A stretch of 64,000 bases of DNA from Petrosia ficiformis (Eukaryota; Porifera; Demospongiae; Haplosclerida; Petrosiidae): the NCBI GenBank assembly GCA_947044365.1, contig OX345636.1, positions 27,827,466-27,891,465 on the forward strand, read 5' to 3'. Under the pieces are notes generated by a model that had not been told where the DNA came from, made no database searches, and was given only the letters and a program-made list of their open reading frames with translations. Below are positions 35,090 through 47,000 of the stretch, piece after piece (within the stretch, counting starts at the first letter, position 1; every line of letters begins with the position of its first letter). The translations under genes were made by a program, and so were the position numbers.

Positions 35090-38000
35090 AACAATAGAGT
35101 CAGACTCAGAGGCTACTACTCGGGTTGTCACTTCATATAAGGATAGTCCCATTACAACCATAGAATACAATAATTTCGTGCTTGAGTGAGAACAAATACA
35201 TCACATTTACACATTGTTTTTAATTGAATTACTAAATACTAACAGTGTAATCATAGTTATGTGAGGGTCAAAAGCTCATGACATGTTCAATATATTATAT
35301 TATAATATTATATATGTATTATAATGTGATGGTAGTGTACCTCCTACTTACAAATTAGGCAGGCATGCCCAGGTTAGGTTCTCTGACATTTAAGGTCAAC
35401 ATGTTTTGACTTAATCTCATAGCCACAGGAATTTCAGGCTACTACTCGGGTTGTCACTTCATATAAGGATAGTCCCCATTACAACCATAGAGAACAAATA
35501 CATAACTTCAACTCACATTTACACATTGTTTTTAATTGAATTACTAAATACTAACTACATGTATAACTATATGTAAATCAATCAGTATTACACCTAATCA
35601 ACATTTAAGTTCTGAAAAAGGGCATCACTTAAAGAACAACGCTCCAGTCTAAATATTTTTCCGGAAAGGCTGAAAATCCTTTATGCTGGTCCTGATGATG
35701 CTGGAATAGCTAGAGTGATGAAAACCTGGCAAATGCAGGATACTTTTCTTTGTTATCCTTCCAAAATGTTAGAACATTAGACGTCATTAGTGTCATCTGG
35801 CATGCATGGTTGAAATAAATAGTGGGTAACCTCAACCCCATTTATGTTACTATTTGTAATTATTTACTGCTTATGGGGAAATATCAGAGATGTACCTGCT
35901 GGATAACATTGTTATTTTGTGTCATAACATTCTTCACATCATAAAGAATGTTATAAAAGCATGACATTTCTAGTTAAAGCTTCACACATAACCATTATGT
36001 TTAAAACATGACTAGTATAATGAAATGTCATTGGGTCAATGTCACCTGATATGCAAATAATAATAGATAACTGTTGGCCACTAAGCCATTTTGCTATTAG
36101 TAACTACTATAGATAATTATTTATAAATGCAGTCTTATTGTTTTTAATTGGGCTATTTATGATCAGTGTTCATAGCCTGATTTTTAACAGTGTAATCATA
36201 GTTATGTGAGGGTCAAAAGCTCATGACATGTTCAATATATTATGTTCTTGAATATATTATAATATTAGTATATAATTGTAAAATAATATGTATTATAATG
36301 TGATGGTATTTTAGCCCTACTGATTATCAAATGTACCTCCTACTTACATAATTTCAGCATAAGGTCAACATGTGTTGACTTAATCTCATAGCCACAGGAA
36401 TTTGTGTGTGTGTATGATTAGTGTTTCTTTTAATGTGTGGTTTTGCACCATGTATGCATGTATTAGAGATACATGTATAAGTAGTGAATGAATGTATGTA
36501 TGTATGTACATGTATGTATGTATGTATGTATGTATGTATGAATGTATGTATGTCTGTATGTATGTAAATATGTATGCACTATGCATGCATGTATGCATGT
36601 AAGACCTGTGTCTACCAACATATACTATTAGACTGTTATATTATCATTGTACTTGATCATGTAGTCTACAGTTTTATATCTCGATAATAAGCTAATAAGC
36701 TAATAACTCATTTTTAATGTCCTTTGTTTCTGAGCATAGTAGTTGAATATTCAATTAATTATATATATATTATAATGAAAAGAACTGTCACATGTATAAT
36801 TATGTATGTATATACATGTGTTGTATGTATGTTGTCTACCTGCATTTACTAAAGCACATTCTACTTTGATTCTGGAGGTGCTGACTGTACTAGAAATGGT
36901 AAAGTTATATCTCTTCTGATTCATCTGAAACATATTTCAGTTTTTCAGTCTAATTCTAAATGCTCTAATAGTATCTATTACCAGTACCTCTGGAGGTACT
37001 AGACATGAAAACTTTTCAAAATAATTATTATATAACATACATTTTGCATCATTGTATTGTGAATTTGGGATACACTGTGCTGATGAGACCCAATAGGTCG
37101 AAACAATCTGATCAGTGTACATATACTTCAGATTGTCCACAGTTGCCCTTACAAAGTTATAACACATCTGATTGCATGAAGATTGATGGATACTGTGTGA
37201 CAATACTAATTTAAACCTCACACCTAGCAAAACAGTACTGTGGCCGTTAAACAATTAATTACACCCACCATTGTATAATACTACTGTCTGTACAAGTACA
37301 TAAGTGTGATTGGGAAACAAGAACAATTACTGTGTGTGTATAACCTGAGTAGTGATGCACCGATACGAGATTTTACTAATATTCCAATAATTACTTTAGA
37401 TATGTACTGATAACTGATACTGATCCGATATTATATCTATCTTTTGGTTAGACTATGACAACATATGCTGACAATGATAAGAACTTGTGTGGTAAGTAAA
37501 TAATTAAGAGGTTTGACAATTTTTAGTTATGTGCTTGTCCTTTTAAGTGCTTATGCTTGTACTCAATGTTTAATTAGTCCATGTATGTATGTATAGTGCA
37601 ATACATATGATAATCTATATTATTACACAATCATGTGATGATCAATGATACAAAAATGCCCATATCACCAGTTGTATGTATGTATGTATGTATGTATGTG
37701 TGTGGTACCATGTAAGACCTGTGTGTCTACCAACGTAGACTATTACTATTATTAAGTCACTTCCTCTATTGTTAACTTGGTCAATGTTTACAGTCTATAT
37801 AATAAGCTGATAACTCGTTACCCAGGCAGTATGGGGTTGGTTATTAACTGATTGGTTGTGTCCTTCTGTCAGTCTATCATGCAACAAAAAAAAATCAGAA
37901 TCAATACTTTCGAATACTTTAAAAATCTTATAAACACATCAGTCAACTAGAAAATAGTCATATAATAACGTATGCATATCTTGCAGAAGCTAATGCAGTT

Positions 38001-38335
38001 CATAGTATCTGCAATTCCTTATATCAATTGAAAAGTCAACCATTTTTTCGTCCAGTCACGGCCTTCATAAAATTATAGAGTCTATTCAAGAAACTGAAGA
38101 TATTCTCCTGTTCTGTCAATGACTAAGCTACTGCAGTATTGCACTGGGTGTGTGTTCTGGGAACATATAGTTTTTTTTAATGCCCTTTTTCTGAGCATAG
38201 AATATAATGAAAAGAACTGTTACATATGTATAACTATGATGTATAATTATGTATGTATTGTACATGTCCATTTACTACAGCGCATTCTACTTTGATTCTG
38301 GAGGTACTGAAGACTCATAGAGACAAGGAATAATA
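35090..38335. repeat. Mosaic of local duplications
   Basis: GGTTGTCACTTCATATAAGG occurs near 35125 and 35448; AGGGTCAAAAGCTCATGACA near 35267 and 36208; CATTCTACTTTGATTCTGGA near 36857 and 38283; AAGACCTGTGT..CTACCAAC near 36602 and 37713. A hAT-type end (TAGTGATGCACCGATAC) lies near 37350. No intact gene is seen; tetranucleotide GTAT runs lie at 36490-36600. Confidence 0.65.
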
Positions 38336-39278
38336 ATTAATTAATAACTGGTATATATAATTTTTTTTTATAGTGTAATTTTTTTTACAATTTGAAAAAT
38401 TATGAACTTCCTTCCAAAATTTTGAAGCATGAACCCTATATATATTGCGTGAAGTCATCAGCTAAGCTTCAGTTTTGGCAGTTTTGAATTTGCTCTGGGT
38501 GTAGTCCTCTACTGTGATAGCAGTTACTATATTTCCTGGCCGGCCTTTCTCACTCTATATCTGAGTTTTGTACCAAACCCTTGAACCGTGATAATTGTTT
38601 CTGTCCCCCTCTTTCTCATCTGAGTGTGTGGCATTACGGAAACTTCTCGACATTTTCTTCCTGCCCCTTTCTCTCGTCTCCTCGTATTTCCCTCTCTATC
38701 TCTCATCTGAGTGTATCATCACCGAATCTTGAGAAGCTCCTCGACATTTTTTTCTGTGTAGCATCTTCTTGATATTGTTTGGGCTCTCTCTAGAGATTAT
38801 TGGTTAGTCCCTTGGAATCAAATCACGGACTAGCCGCAAAGACAGTACTAGAAGGGAATAAACATCCTTTCTTTTTGTATTGTCTCCGCAGTTGGTCCGC
38901 TTGCTTGTGTGTTGTTGATATTATAGCTGTATGGATTCCTCATTTTTTTCCCCAGTTTTCCAATTCTCTTGTGCTTGCACAGCATTCATTCTCTCTCTCT
39001 CTCTCTGTGATCTTTGAGCTCTCTCCCTCTGACCCTTTTCCTCTGCCCTGTTGTAGTGCATTAGTTGTATCTAAAAATTCTTGCTGTTTTTTTTTCATTA
39101 TGACTATCTCTTGCTCTTCATTATCTGCATGTGATAATTTTTACATTATATTTTCCTCAGATAGATGGCCGCACCTAATGGGTCTATTCAACAACCTCCA
39201 AATAAGAAGGCGAAAGGAGAAACTTTAAGTTGTTTCATTAACAGATAAACTGGCAATGTATGCAACACTTAAACTTGC
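38336..39278. other. Pyrimidine-rich stretch with one possible first exon
   Basis: 38600-39130 is CTCT-rich on the + strand. An ATG at 39166 opens MAAPNGSIQQPPNKKAKGET, resembling a nuclear-type N-terminus, but it ends at a stop 8 codons later with only a weak donor. It might be a first exon of the gene at 40131. Confidence 0.25.
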
Positions 39279-39723
39279 TAGAGGTGGGCGATACCAGATA
39301 TTTCATTTCGATACCGATACCGAGTAGTTTTTGGATTGGTATCGACGGTATCGAGTACTTTAACGAGTACTGTCCAAGTGCGCATGCGTAGCAACGTTAA
39401 TCGACTATAAAGTTAATAAAAATTAATAATTATCAATATCTTGATTATCTTCCATCTTGAAATGGTCCCAGCAGGGCCTCCTTGGTCTTGATGCAGCTGA
39501 ATAAAGTGGTCAAGTGTATGTAGCAGCTGAATAATGTTAATAATTGGTTACTAATTTCGATTAATTAATACTTATTAAATATTAAAAGGGGCGTGACTGT
39601 CAAATATGTCGTCATTTGGAGGTGTGGTTTCAATATTCGATACCTGGATTTGGTATCGATACCCAGTATCGCTCGTGTAGTATCGACTATTTGAGTAGTT
39701 TGGTATCGTATCGCCCACCCCTA
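39279..39723. mobile_element. hAT MITE (TAG.GGTGGGCGATAC) with exact 8-bp TSD
   Basis: TAGAGGTGGGCGATACCAGA at the left is matched by GTATCGTATCGCCCACCCCTA at the right. The target duplication AAACTTGC (39271-39278 and 39724-39731) is exact. The interior is rich in GGTATCGA/TCGATACC inverted words. A chimeric partner is at 11812-11979. Confidence 0.93.
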
Positions 39724-40130
39724 AAACTTGCAATGACCCTTCCTCCTCAAAAAAAAAATTGCAAACATTTCCTTCCTATGGGTCTGTGCCCACAGATTAC
39801 AAAAACAATAGTAGTTAAAATAATTGTTCTTCGTGCCTACATTGTGGCAGTACTATTAGAGTATGTATAGGTTGTGTCTACACAACAGTTAGTCTGCTAT
39901 GCTACCTACCCAAAACAGTGAATATACTTATTGGGAGGTCAAGTTGTATAACTTATAGTAAAGCATGTTAATTAAACTAAAGTCCACCATAACAACTAAA
40001 AATAGAAATTGACCACAAATAAATGGTCACTAACTAAAACAACACCCGTCAACGAGGAGGTTGTTCCTAGGATATATAGTACAATTTATCTGTGCTGTTA
40101 AAAGTATTATATTCTGATTTCATTTTTCAG

Positions 40131-41363
40131 GCAAAATTTCTTTATGTTGGAAGTTCAATTGTCATTTTCGAGCTTTCCTTGAAATGTTTTGAACCACTTC
40201 CTGTTACCATAGGATGGAATACCCTCTTAATAAAAGTAGATGGTTCTTCTGTAACATTGTCGAATTTATTTCCTAAGGAAAAATCTCTGGTTACTTCAAA
40301 CTTGAGTATTTTAAAACATCACATTACAGATTCAACAGTGCAGACATTGTTTCAGCTTTGTGCTGACTTTGATCCATGTTTATATGTACATAAACATAAC
40401 GCCCACAAGTCCTTTCCACAAACACAATTTACTATGATAAATAGTTCTTGTGGCTCCAACGCCTCCGAATGTCATGCTGAACCATCAGTGACTTGTGACC
40501 ATGAACATCATGACTTCTTCTTACCATATTTTTATGGAAACATGTCATTGAAATCTAAATATCAAGGAATCATATTGGAAAGTTCTGGAGAACGAAAAAC
40601 TGCTGCCGTAAAAGATTTAAATCTTTTAAACAATGTTTTAGCTGGTACATGTAATGAAGAGAATGAATTCTATACGGGTTTTCTGCCCGTTGAAAGTCCT
40701 GCTAATAACTTTGATGAAGATACTTGGACAACAAGACTGTTCTATTGCATACGTAAAGGTTTCCCACGAGTGACTATGAAACTGTATGCCCATGCACGAG
40801 CCATGGAGGCTTCGAATTTAGTACTCCAAAACATCCCTACACATGTCTCGAAAGATTGCTTTTTGTTTCGTGGGGCACCTGATATTGTACTTAAATGGTC
40901 CCCTGTACAGGTTGTCACTAATGCCCCAGAGTCAATTGCAGGGCCAAGTGGACAGGATGTCACTGATACTGATGTCTCAGATACAAGTGGGGAAAGTGCA
41001 AAGATAGAGTTTGGTTTCCAAATGACATACAATAAGGGATACGTGGATGGATCTGCAATACCAAATAAGGCCGGTGAATTAATGGCCGCTATACACCAAT
41101 CTGTGCATGCAAAGGTTTTAAGAAGGTTGAAGAAGAACAAAGAAATCCATTTTCCTTTAATAGGACATGGGTTGTATGTCCATAAAGTTACTGGAACGAT
41201 ACATTTGGAGTTAAAATTTCCCTCAGTCGGTAGTCGCATGACAGTTAAAGCAACCATCTTCGAAGATGGCATAGTTTCCGGACAATCATTATGTTCTGCC
41301 ATTAATTTCCTGATGAATTCAATAAAGAAACCTACTTCGATAAAGAAACCTACTGTCCAGTGA
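40131..41363 (+). CDS. Unrecognised protein, 410-codon 3' exon
   Basis: The exon follows a strong acceptor (CATTTTTCAG) and is open in phase 0 to TGA 41361; upstream exons are uncertain. Codon texture and a single long open frame support a real gene. The first half includes a Cys/His-rich patch (SECHAEPSVTCDHEHH). The second half has CIRKGFPRVTMKLYAHARAM, FRGAPDIVLKWSP, AKIEFGFQMTYNKG and GELMAAIHQSVHAKVLRRLK. The order of a GAPDI motif followed by IEFG could reflect a PD-(D/E)XK nuclease-like core, but this is speculative. The C-terminus carries the short repeat IKKPTSIKKPT. I do not recognise a family. Confidence 0.6.
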   Translation, partial: AKFLYVGSSIVIFELSLKCFEPLPVTIGWNTLLIKVDGSSVTLSNLFPKEKSLVTSNLSILKHHITDSTVQTLFQLCADFDPCLYVHKHNAHKSFPQTQFTMINSSCGSNASECHAEPSVTCDHEHHDFFLPYFYGNMSLKSKYQGIILESSGERKTAAVKDLNLLNNVLAGTCNEENEFYTGFLPVESPANNFDEDTWTTRLFYCIRKGFPRVTMKLYAHARAMEASNLVLQNIPTHVSKDCFLFRGAPDIVLKWSPVQVVTNAPESIAGPSGQDVTDTDVSDTSGESAKIEFGFQMTYNKGYVDGSAIPNKAGELMAAIHQSVHAKVLRRLKKNKEIHFPLIGHGLYVHKVTGTIHLELKFPSVGSRMTVKATIFEDGIVSGQSLCSAINFLMNSIKKPTSIKKPTVQ

Positions 41364-41698
41364 TTGACAGCAGAAACACATTCAGTTTTTTGTTTTCATT
41401 AAATGTACTTTATATATACAAGTCTGTTTCTCACTCTTCTCTTCTCTTCTGTACCACCAATATTAAATTTTACTGTTTTGCTGCAAGTAAACTTGGTTGG
41501 AGAATTATTATTATATGAGTGATTAGATTTTATTAAAAGTTTCAGTGTTTCAGTTAACTGTAAACATGAACAAATAAGTTATTGAGATTTTTTTTGCTTG
41601 AAAGACCAACACGTTGACGAGACTCATTCACTGGTGGGTGGGTGTATTATGTCCCATACAGAGGAAGTAAATCTCACAGAACCTTGTTTTCACATGGT

Positions 41699-42153
41699 TG
41701 AAGAGTACAATATTAATTATTAATGAGCTATAGAAGAGTACTAGTAACATATAGAAGAGTACAATATTAATTATTAATGAGCTATAGAAGAGTACTAGTA
41801 ACATATAGAAGTGTACAATATTAATTATTAATGAGCTATAGAAGAGTACTAGTAACATAATTATAGAAGAGTACAATATTAATTATTAATGAGCTATAGA
41901 AGAGTACTAGTAACATATAGAAGAGTACAATATTAATTATTAATGAGCTATGAAGAGTACTAGTAACATATAGAAGAGTACAATATTAATTATTAATGAG
42001 CTATGAAGTGTACTAGTAACATATAGAAGAGTACAATATTAATTATTAATGAGCTATGAAGAGTACTAGTAACGTATAGAAGAGTACAATATAATGAGCT
42101 ATGACTTGACTTGAAGAGTACTAGTAATGTATAGAAGAGTACAATATTAGCTA
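41699..42153. repeat. ~54-bp minisatellite, about 8 copies
   Basis: Units read GAAGAGTACAATATTAATTA then TTAATGAGCTATAGAAGAGT and ACTAGTAACATATA. Later copies are shortened and lead into a TA microsatellite (42168-42200). Confidence 0.95.
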
Positions 42154-42165
42154 TGAAGATATATA

Positions 42166-42202
<37 letters not shown>

Positions 42203-42838
42203 GCATTATATTATATACAAGTTAATAAAAAAAATGTAGGGATGTCAAAAACTGTCTTATACCTAACCACACTGTTTTGACAAAGCCACAAAACAAGAAT
42301 GTGGGTTGTTATACTCAACTATTACAGATATATTATATCACCTTTAACTGAAAACATAAAACCTTATATTTGAAGAGTTCCTGCTTGACTGTGTTTTGTA
42401 GGTGAATGAAGACCACTTAAGGATTCTTCCTAGGATAAAGAGGTACATGTTTGTATGGCAAGAGGATTATGAAGGCTGATATGAAATTGTCAGATCAACA
42501 TGTACATTGGTTGGCATTATCTGACAGCATTAACTTGATGTCATACACATACAAACACACAAACACAGACAGACACATGGACCCTGGTTGCTTTGAGATA
42601 TTTTTTAACTTACAGGTATATTGTAACATAACCAATACAGGTGAAGAAACTAGGTGGAAATTTACAGCAAGCATAAACTACATGTAAGCTCATGTAGCAC
42701 ACTATTGACCCAATGAAGTTGATATTTGCCACTTCTCTCTCTGGGCCACTGACAGCATTACCTCTTTTATTATTAATGTATATTCTCAATGGTGAACACA
42801 CTACACAAAAACTTCAGAATCTATTTGTAGACTTACAT

Positions 42839-43605
42839 GGGGCAAGCACTTAGTAAAGTGCTTGAAGCTTGAAGCACAATTTCAAGTGCTTTCAAAACGG
42901 CTTGAAGCACAAACACAAGCACTTTTTGACCAAATATATACTCCCTAGCCTCAGAGGATGATATGAAGAAAACAATGTGACATCATAAAATCAACTGATG
43001 TGAATTTTTGTAAATTTTAGTACTACAATTACTGCTACTAGACTAGTCTACATAGTGTACTACTATAGTACTGTATCAATCCTACCATGTGCTTCATCTA
43101 ATTAGTTGAAACTTTAGTAGATCCAGATATGGTCTCATTGCAGTGTTTACATATGGCCTTAAAAGATGCCTGCCAAAGACTGAGGGTTATTAAAACAGTA
43201 AGTAGCTTTTTCTCAGTGAAAAGAGCAGTCTCAAAGTGTGAAAAAAGCAGCTGTCAAAAGAATTATCTCCACACATGAAAATAGCAGCTGTCAAAAGAAT
43301 TATTTCCACATGTGAAATAGCAGCTGAATTACTGAGTGTAAATAGAACTGCTGAATTGGGCCTTTGTACAATTTACAAACACATATATACTGATTACCAG
43401 TATTGATTAAATTTGTATAAAGCACTTCAAGCCTTTGCGCTTAAAAGTGCTTATAATGTGCACTAATGCTATAATGTGCTTAAGTGCAAGCTCATGCACA
43501 AGTGCTTGTGGCTAAAAATTGCTTCAAAGCACTCTCCAAGCATTTCAAAAAATGTGCTTAAAGTGCTTTGAAGCACTGCACATTTAAAGTGCTTGACTCA
43601 TGTCA
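42839..43605. repeat. CAAGCACTT/AAGTGCTTG palindromic repeat region
   Basis: Dense inverted copies of AAGTGCTTGAAGC and GCTTCAAAGCACT lie at both ends (42839-42935 and 43420-43605) with A+T-rich sequence between. A shorter related block is at 48541-48665. It is probably a MITE family with iterated subterminal repeats. Confidence 0.65.
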
Positions 43606-43799
43606 GAATTATTTGTAGATACAGATTTTGTGTAAATGTGACATTTTCAGGGCAAACCATGGACAATCAGACTGATCAGATTGTTTCGACCTATTGGGTC
43701 TCATCAGCATGGTGTATCCCTGTACATGTACATGTACATACATGTACATGTATATACAATGTACATGTGATTCCATTAGACTAGGTTATATATGTAAAC

Positions 43800-44085
43800 T
43801 ACATTTATATGTACATGTATACATGGTCTATCAAGGTTATAGTTACATGTACATGTACATCGTCTATCAAGGTTAAGGTTACGTGTACATGTTTACATGG
43901 TCTATCAAGGTTATAGATACATGTATATGTATACATGGTCTATCAATGTTATAGATACATGTACATGTATACATGGTCTATGTTACAGTTACATGTACAT
44001 GTACGTGTATACAAAGTACATGTACATGGTCTATCGAGGTTATAGTTACATGTACATGTGTACATGTATACATGGTCTAGGTATA
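43800..44085. repeat. ~50-bp tandem repeat with TACATGTA core
   Basis: Units read ACATGGTCTATCAAGGTTAT followed by AG(T/A)TACATGTACATGTA, about five copies, ending just before a myosin exon. Confidence 0.8.
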
Positions 44086-44094
44086 ATCTTACAC

Positions 44095-47000
44095 TACATC
44101 TCCTGCATAATGTCGTATTCTAAACTGTTCGTCTCTCTGAAGAGTTTTTTCAGAAAAGTCCAACTGTAAGGAAAAGAGCAAATTTAGTAGTATTATTATA
44201 CATGTATATGAGTACATGTATATACATGTACATGTAAATTGTACATGAAGATTTCGATTCCACAAATAACCATACCTGTCTACTGCTGTAGTGATCATGT
44301 CCTTTAAATTTCTCATCCATTGCATGAAGGAAATGCTGAATGGATAGAAAAACGGATGAATGGACGGATGAATGGATGAATGAATGGATGGATAGATGAA
44401 TGGATGAATGGATTGGATGAATGGATGGATAGGTGAGTGGATAAATAGATGCACATGTAGATGGATGAATGGATCAATAGATGGATGAGTAGATAGATAG
44501 ATGTACATGTTGATGGATAAATGAATGGGTGGATGGATGGATAGATGAATGGATGAATGGATGAATGGATGGATGAATGGATGGATGAATGGATGAATGG
44601 ATTGGATGAATGGATGGATAGGTGAGTGGATAAATAGATGTACATGTAGATAGATGAATGGATGGATGAGTGGAAGGATAGATGGATGGACTGAACATAC
44701 ATGTATGAATGGATAGATGGATGGATAGGTTAGTGGATAGGTGGATGGATGGATTGAACATATGATTGATAGATGAGTGGACGGATGAATGGATGGATGT
44801 AAATACACAGAATAGTGGAAACTTATTACTTTGTCAGTAACAGTTCCAACAAGAAAGCAAGCTTCATCAAGTAATGCTATAACTCCACTGTGCTGTTGTT
44901 CAACCAAATCACAAATTATCTTGTTATTGAAATACTTAATCTGTAATTAAAGAAACCAGCTGGTAATATGAGTATTGTACATGTACATGTAATACTGTCA
45001 GCTGTTACTACAGTACAGCAAATAGAACATACATGTACATATAGCTATATACATGTACATGTATACCACACAAGTACATGTACAGTTGCACATATGCATG
45101 TACACTGTACAAGTACATTGTACTTCAATAAAGAACATTGTAAATCTGGATCGTGAACACATGTATGGCATTATATGTATTCGGGGTTTCGCTCATAGAG
45201 AGATGGAGAGATAAAGAGAGAGGGAGAGACAGATAGACAGACAATTGTTAATATACATTCACTACATTGATCTTTTAGGTATTCAAAGATTGAGTCACAT
45301 GCATATACACTTGAAATGCTCTATGCATATACACTTGAAATGCTCTATACTATATATACATGTACATGATACTTCATACATGTGTACAGCGTACAATACA
45401 GTACAGTAAATGCACTTCAAATGCTCTATATATGCATGTACATATACAACTCTTGCATACTTCATACAATGTACAGTACATGTACATGTACAACTGATAT
45501 GTTATACAATGTACAGTACAAGCACATGTACAGTACATGTAGTCGTGTACATACACATTTAATGCTCTATAATATATATATATACATGTACTTCGGATTC
45601 TTTATATATACAATGTACAAACTATTACAATGTATGATGTATTTATGAAGTACCCTGTACATGTACCTTTGCGAATGCATTTCTACCATAATATGCCTGA
45701 TCAGCAGAATGTTTCTTCTGCACAACTTCCCTCTTGTTAGCTGTAACTCTGGAACACAGTGCTTGTTCTAAAGTCTCTGATTTGACTACTAGAAGGTTAG
45801 ATATGGTTTGCATCAGTTCAGGAGATTGTAGGGCTGCTCCGTCAGTTTGATCTTTTTCTTCTTCATCTGAAAATTGTACATTTCCCTGGAGAAAGGGAGG
45901 AAAGGAGAGAGGGAGGAGGGAGAGACAGAGAAAGAGGGGGTGGGGGAGAGAGGGAGGGGAGGAGGGAGGGGAGGAGAAAGGGAGAGAGGGATACAGAGAG
46001 ACAGAGAGAGAGGGGGATGGAGGGAGGGAAAGAGAGAGGGAGGGATGGAAGGAGGGAAGGAGAGAGGGAAGGAGAGAGGGAAGGAGAGAGAGAGGGAGAG
46101 AGAGAGAGAGAGACAAAGAGAGAGGGATGGAGGGAGGGAGAGAGAGAGGAAGAGAGATACAAGAGAACAGAATAAGGAATTACATGTTGTAGATAAATTT
46201 ATGAACAGATATTCAGAGAGGAACAAATGTTTGTCAGCAGTTTCTATCTTGTAATAACATTATAAAATATACATTATTTCACATACCAGGTGAAGTATAG
46301 CTGCTATAAGTTTCCAAACAGTATCAATTTCTTGAGGTGTATAGCCAAGTACTTTCATTGCGTTCCGAACATTGTCAAAATCTTTTTGGTCATTGAGAGA
46401 ATCCACCTGGCAAAGATAAATGTCTCAACAACCATATTGTGTTTTGTATAGACAGTAGTACATTCCACATACATGTAGCTCAGTATAATATGTTACTGTA
46501 CTATAGTACATGTACTTGAGCTTGTACCTGGTACATGTACATGTATGTACATATATAACTATACTGTATATGTACATGTACATGTATGTTTACTGTAATC
46601 AGTACTTTAGTATACTCTGAGACAGTATTATCAACAATAGTGTACTACTGTTCCCGTTTAGTGATTTACATGTGTGTGTATATGTATATGTATTAGACAT
46701 GCAGAGCTAAAAATAACATTCACATGTTGACTGGTCACTTTGTCCAGACATATTGAAATTTGCCCGGACATTGGGTTATTTTGAGTGGTCATCACTTAAT
46801 GATATATTAAATAGATAATTAGACAATAATGTACGATTAGCTCCATGTATAACTCAATACAGTGTCACTGTATCGAAAAAAAACACTTTACAAGACAGCT
46901 TGGTTACCATCTTCTTCACACCTTCATTCTTTACTTCACAGTCCAGCCAGGACATAGTCTGAAGCTCCTTGTCCAGCTCTGTCTGCCACTTTGTAAAGGT

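Noticed and set aside
36937..37254. 105-codon minus-strand frame
   Set aside because: It spans locally duplicated non-coding sequence, has no recognisable domain, no clear splice context and no conserved neighbour copy.
38800..39228. 142-codon + frame
   Set aside because: It crosses a pyrimidine-rich tract, and its start (SPLESNHGLAAKT) derives from repeat-like sequence; no domain is seen.
40742..41302. 186-codon minus-strand frame
   Set aside because: It is the shadow of the well-supported + exon 40131-41363.
44089..44907. 272-codon minus-strand frame rich in [10 protein letters not shown]
   Set aside because: Most of it translates the GGATGAAT satellite. Only its two ends are real, and they belong to separate myosin exons.
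45643..46226. Minus-strand frames of Ser/Leu/Pro and + frame of Arg/Glu/Gly repeats
   Set aside because: They translate the purine-rich block; only the myosin exon 45667-45885 inside is genuine.
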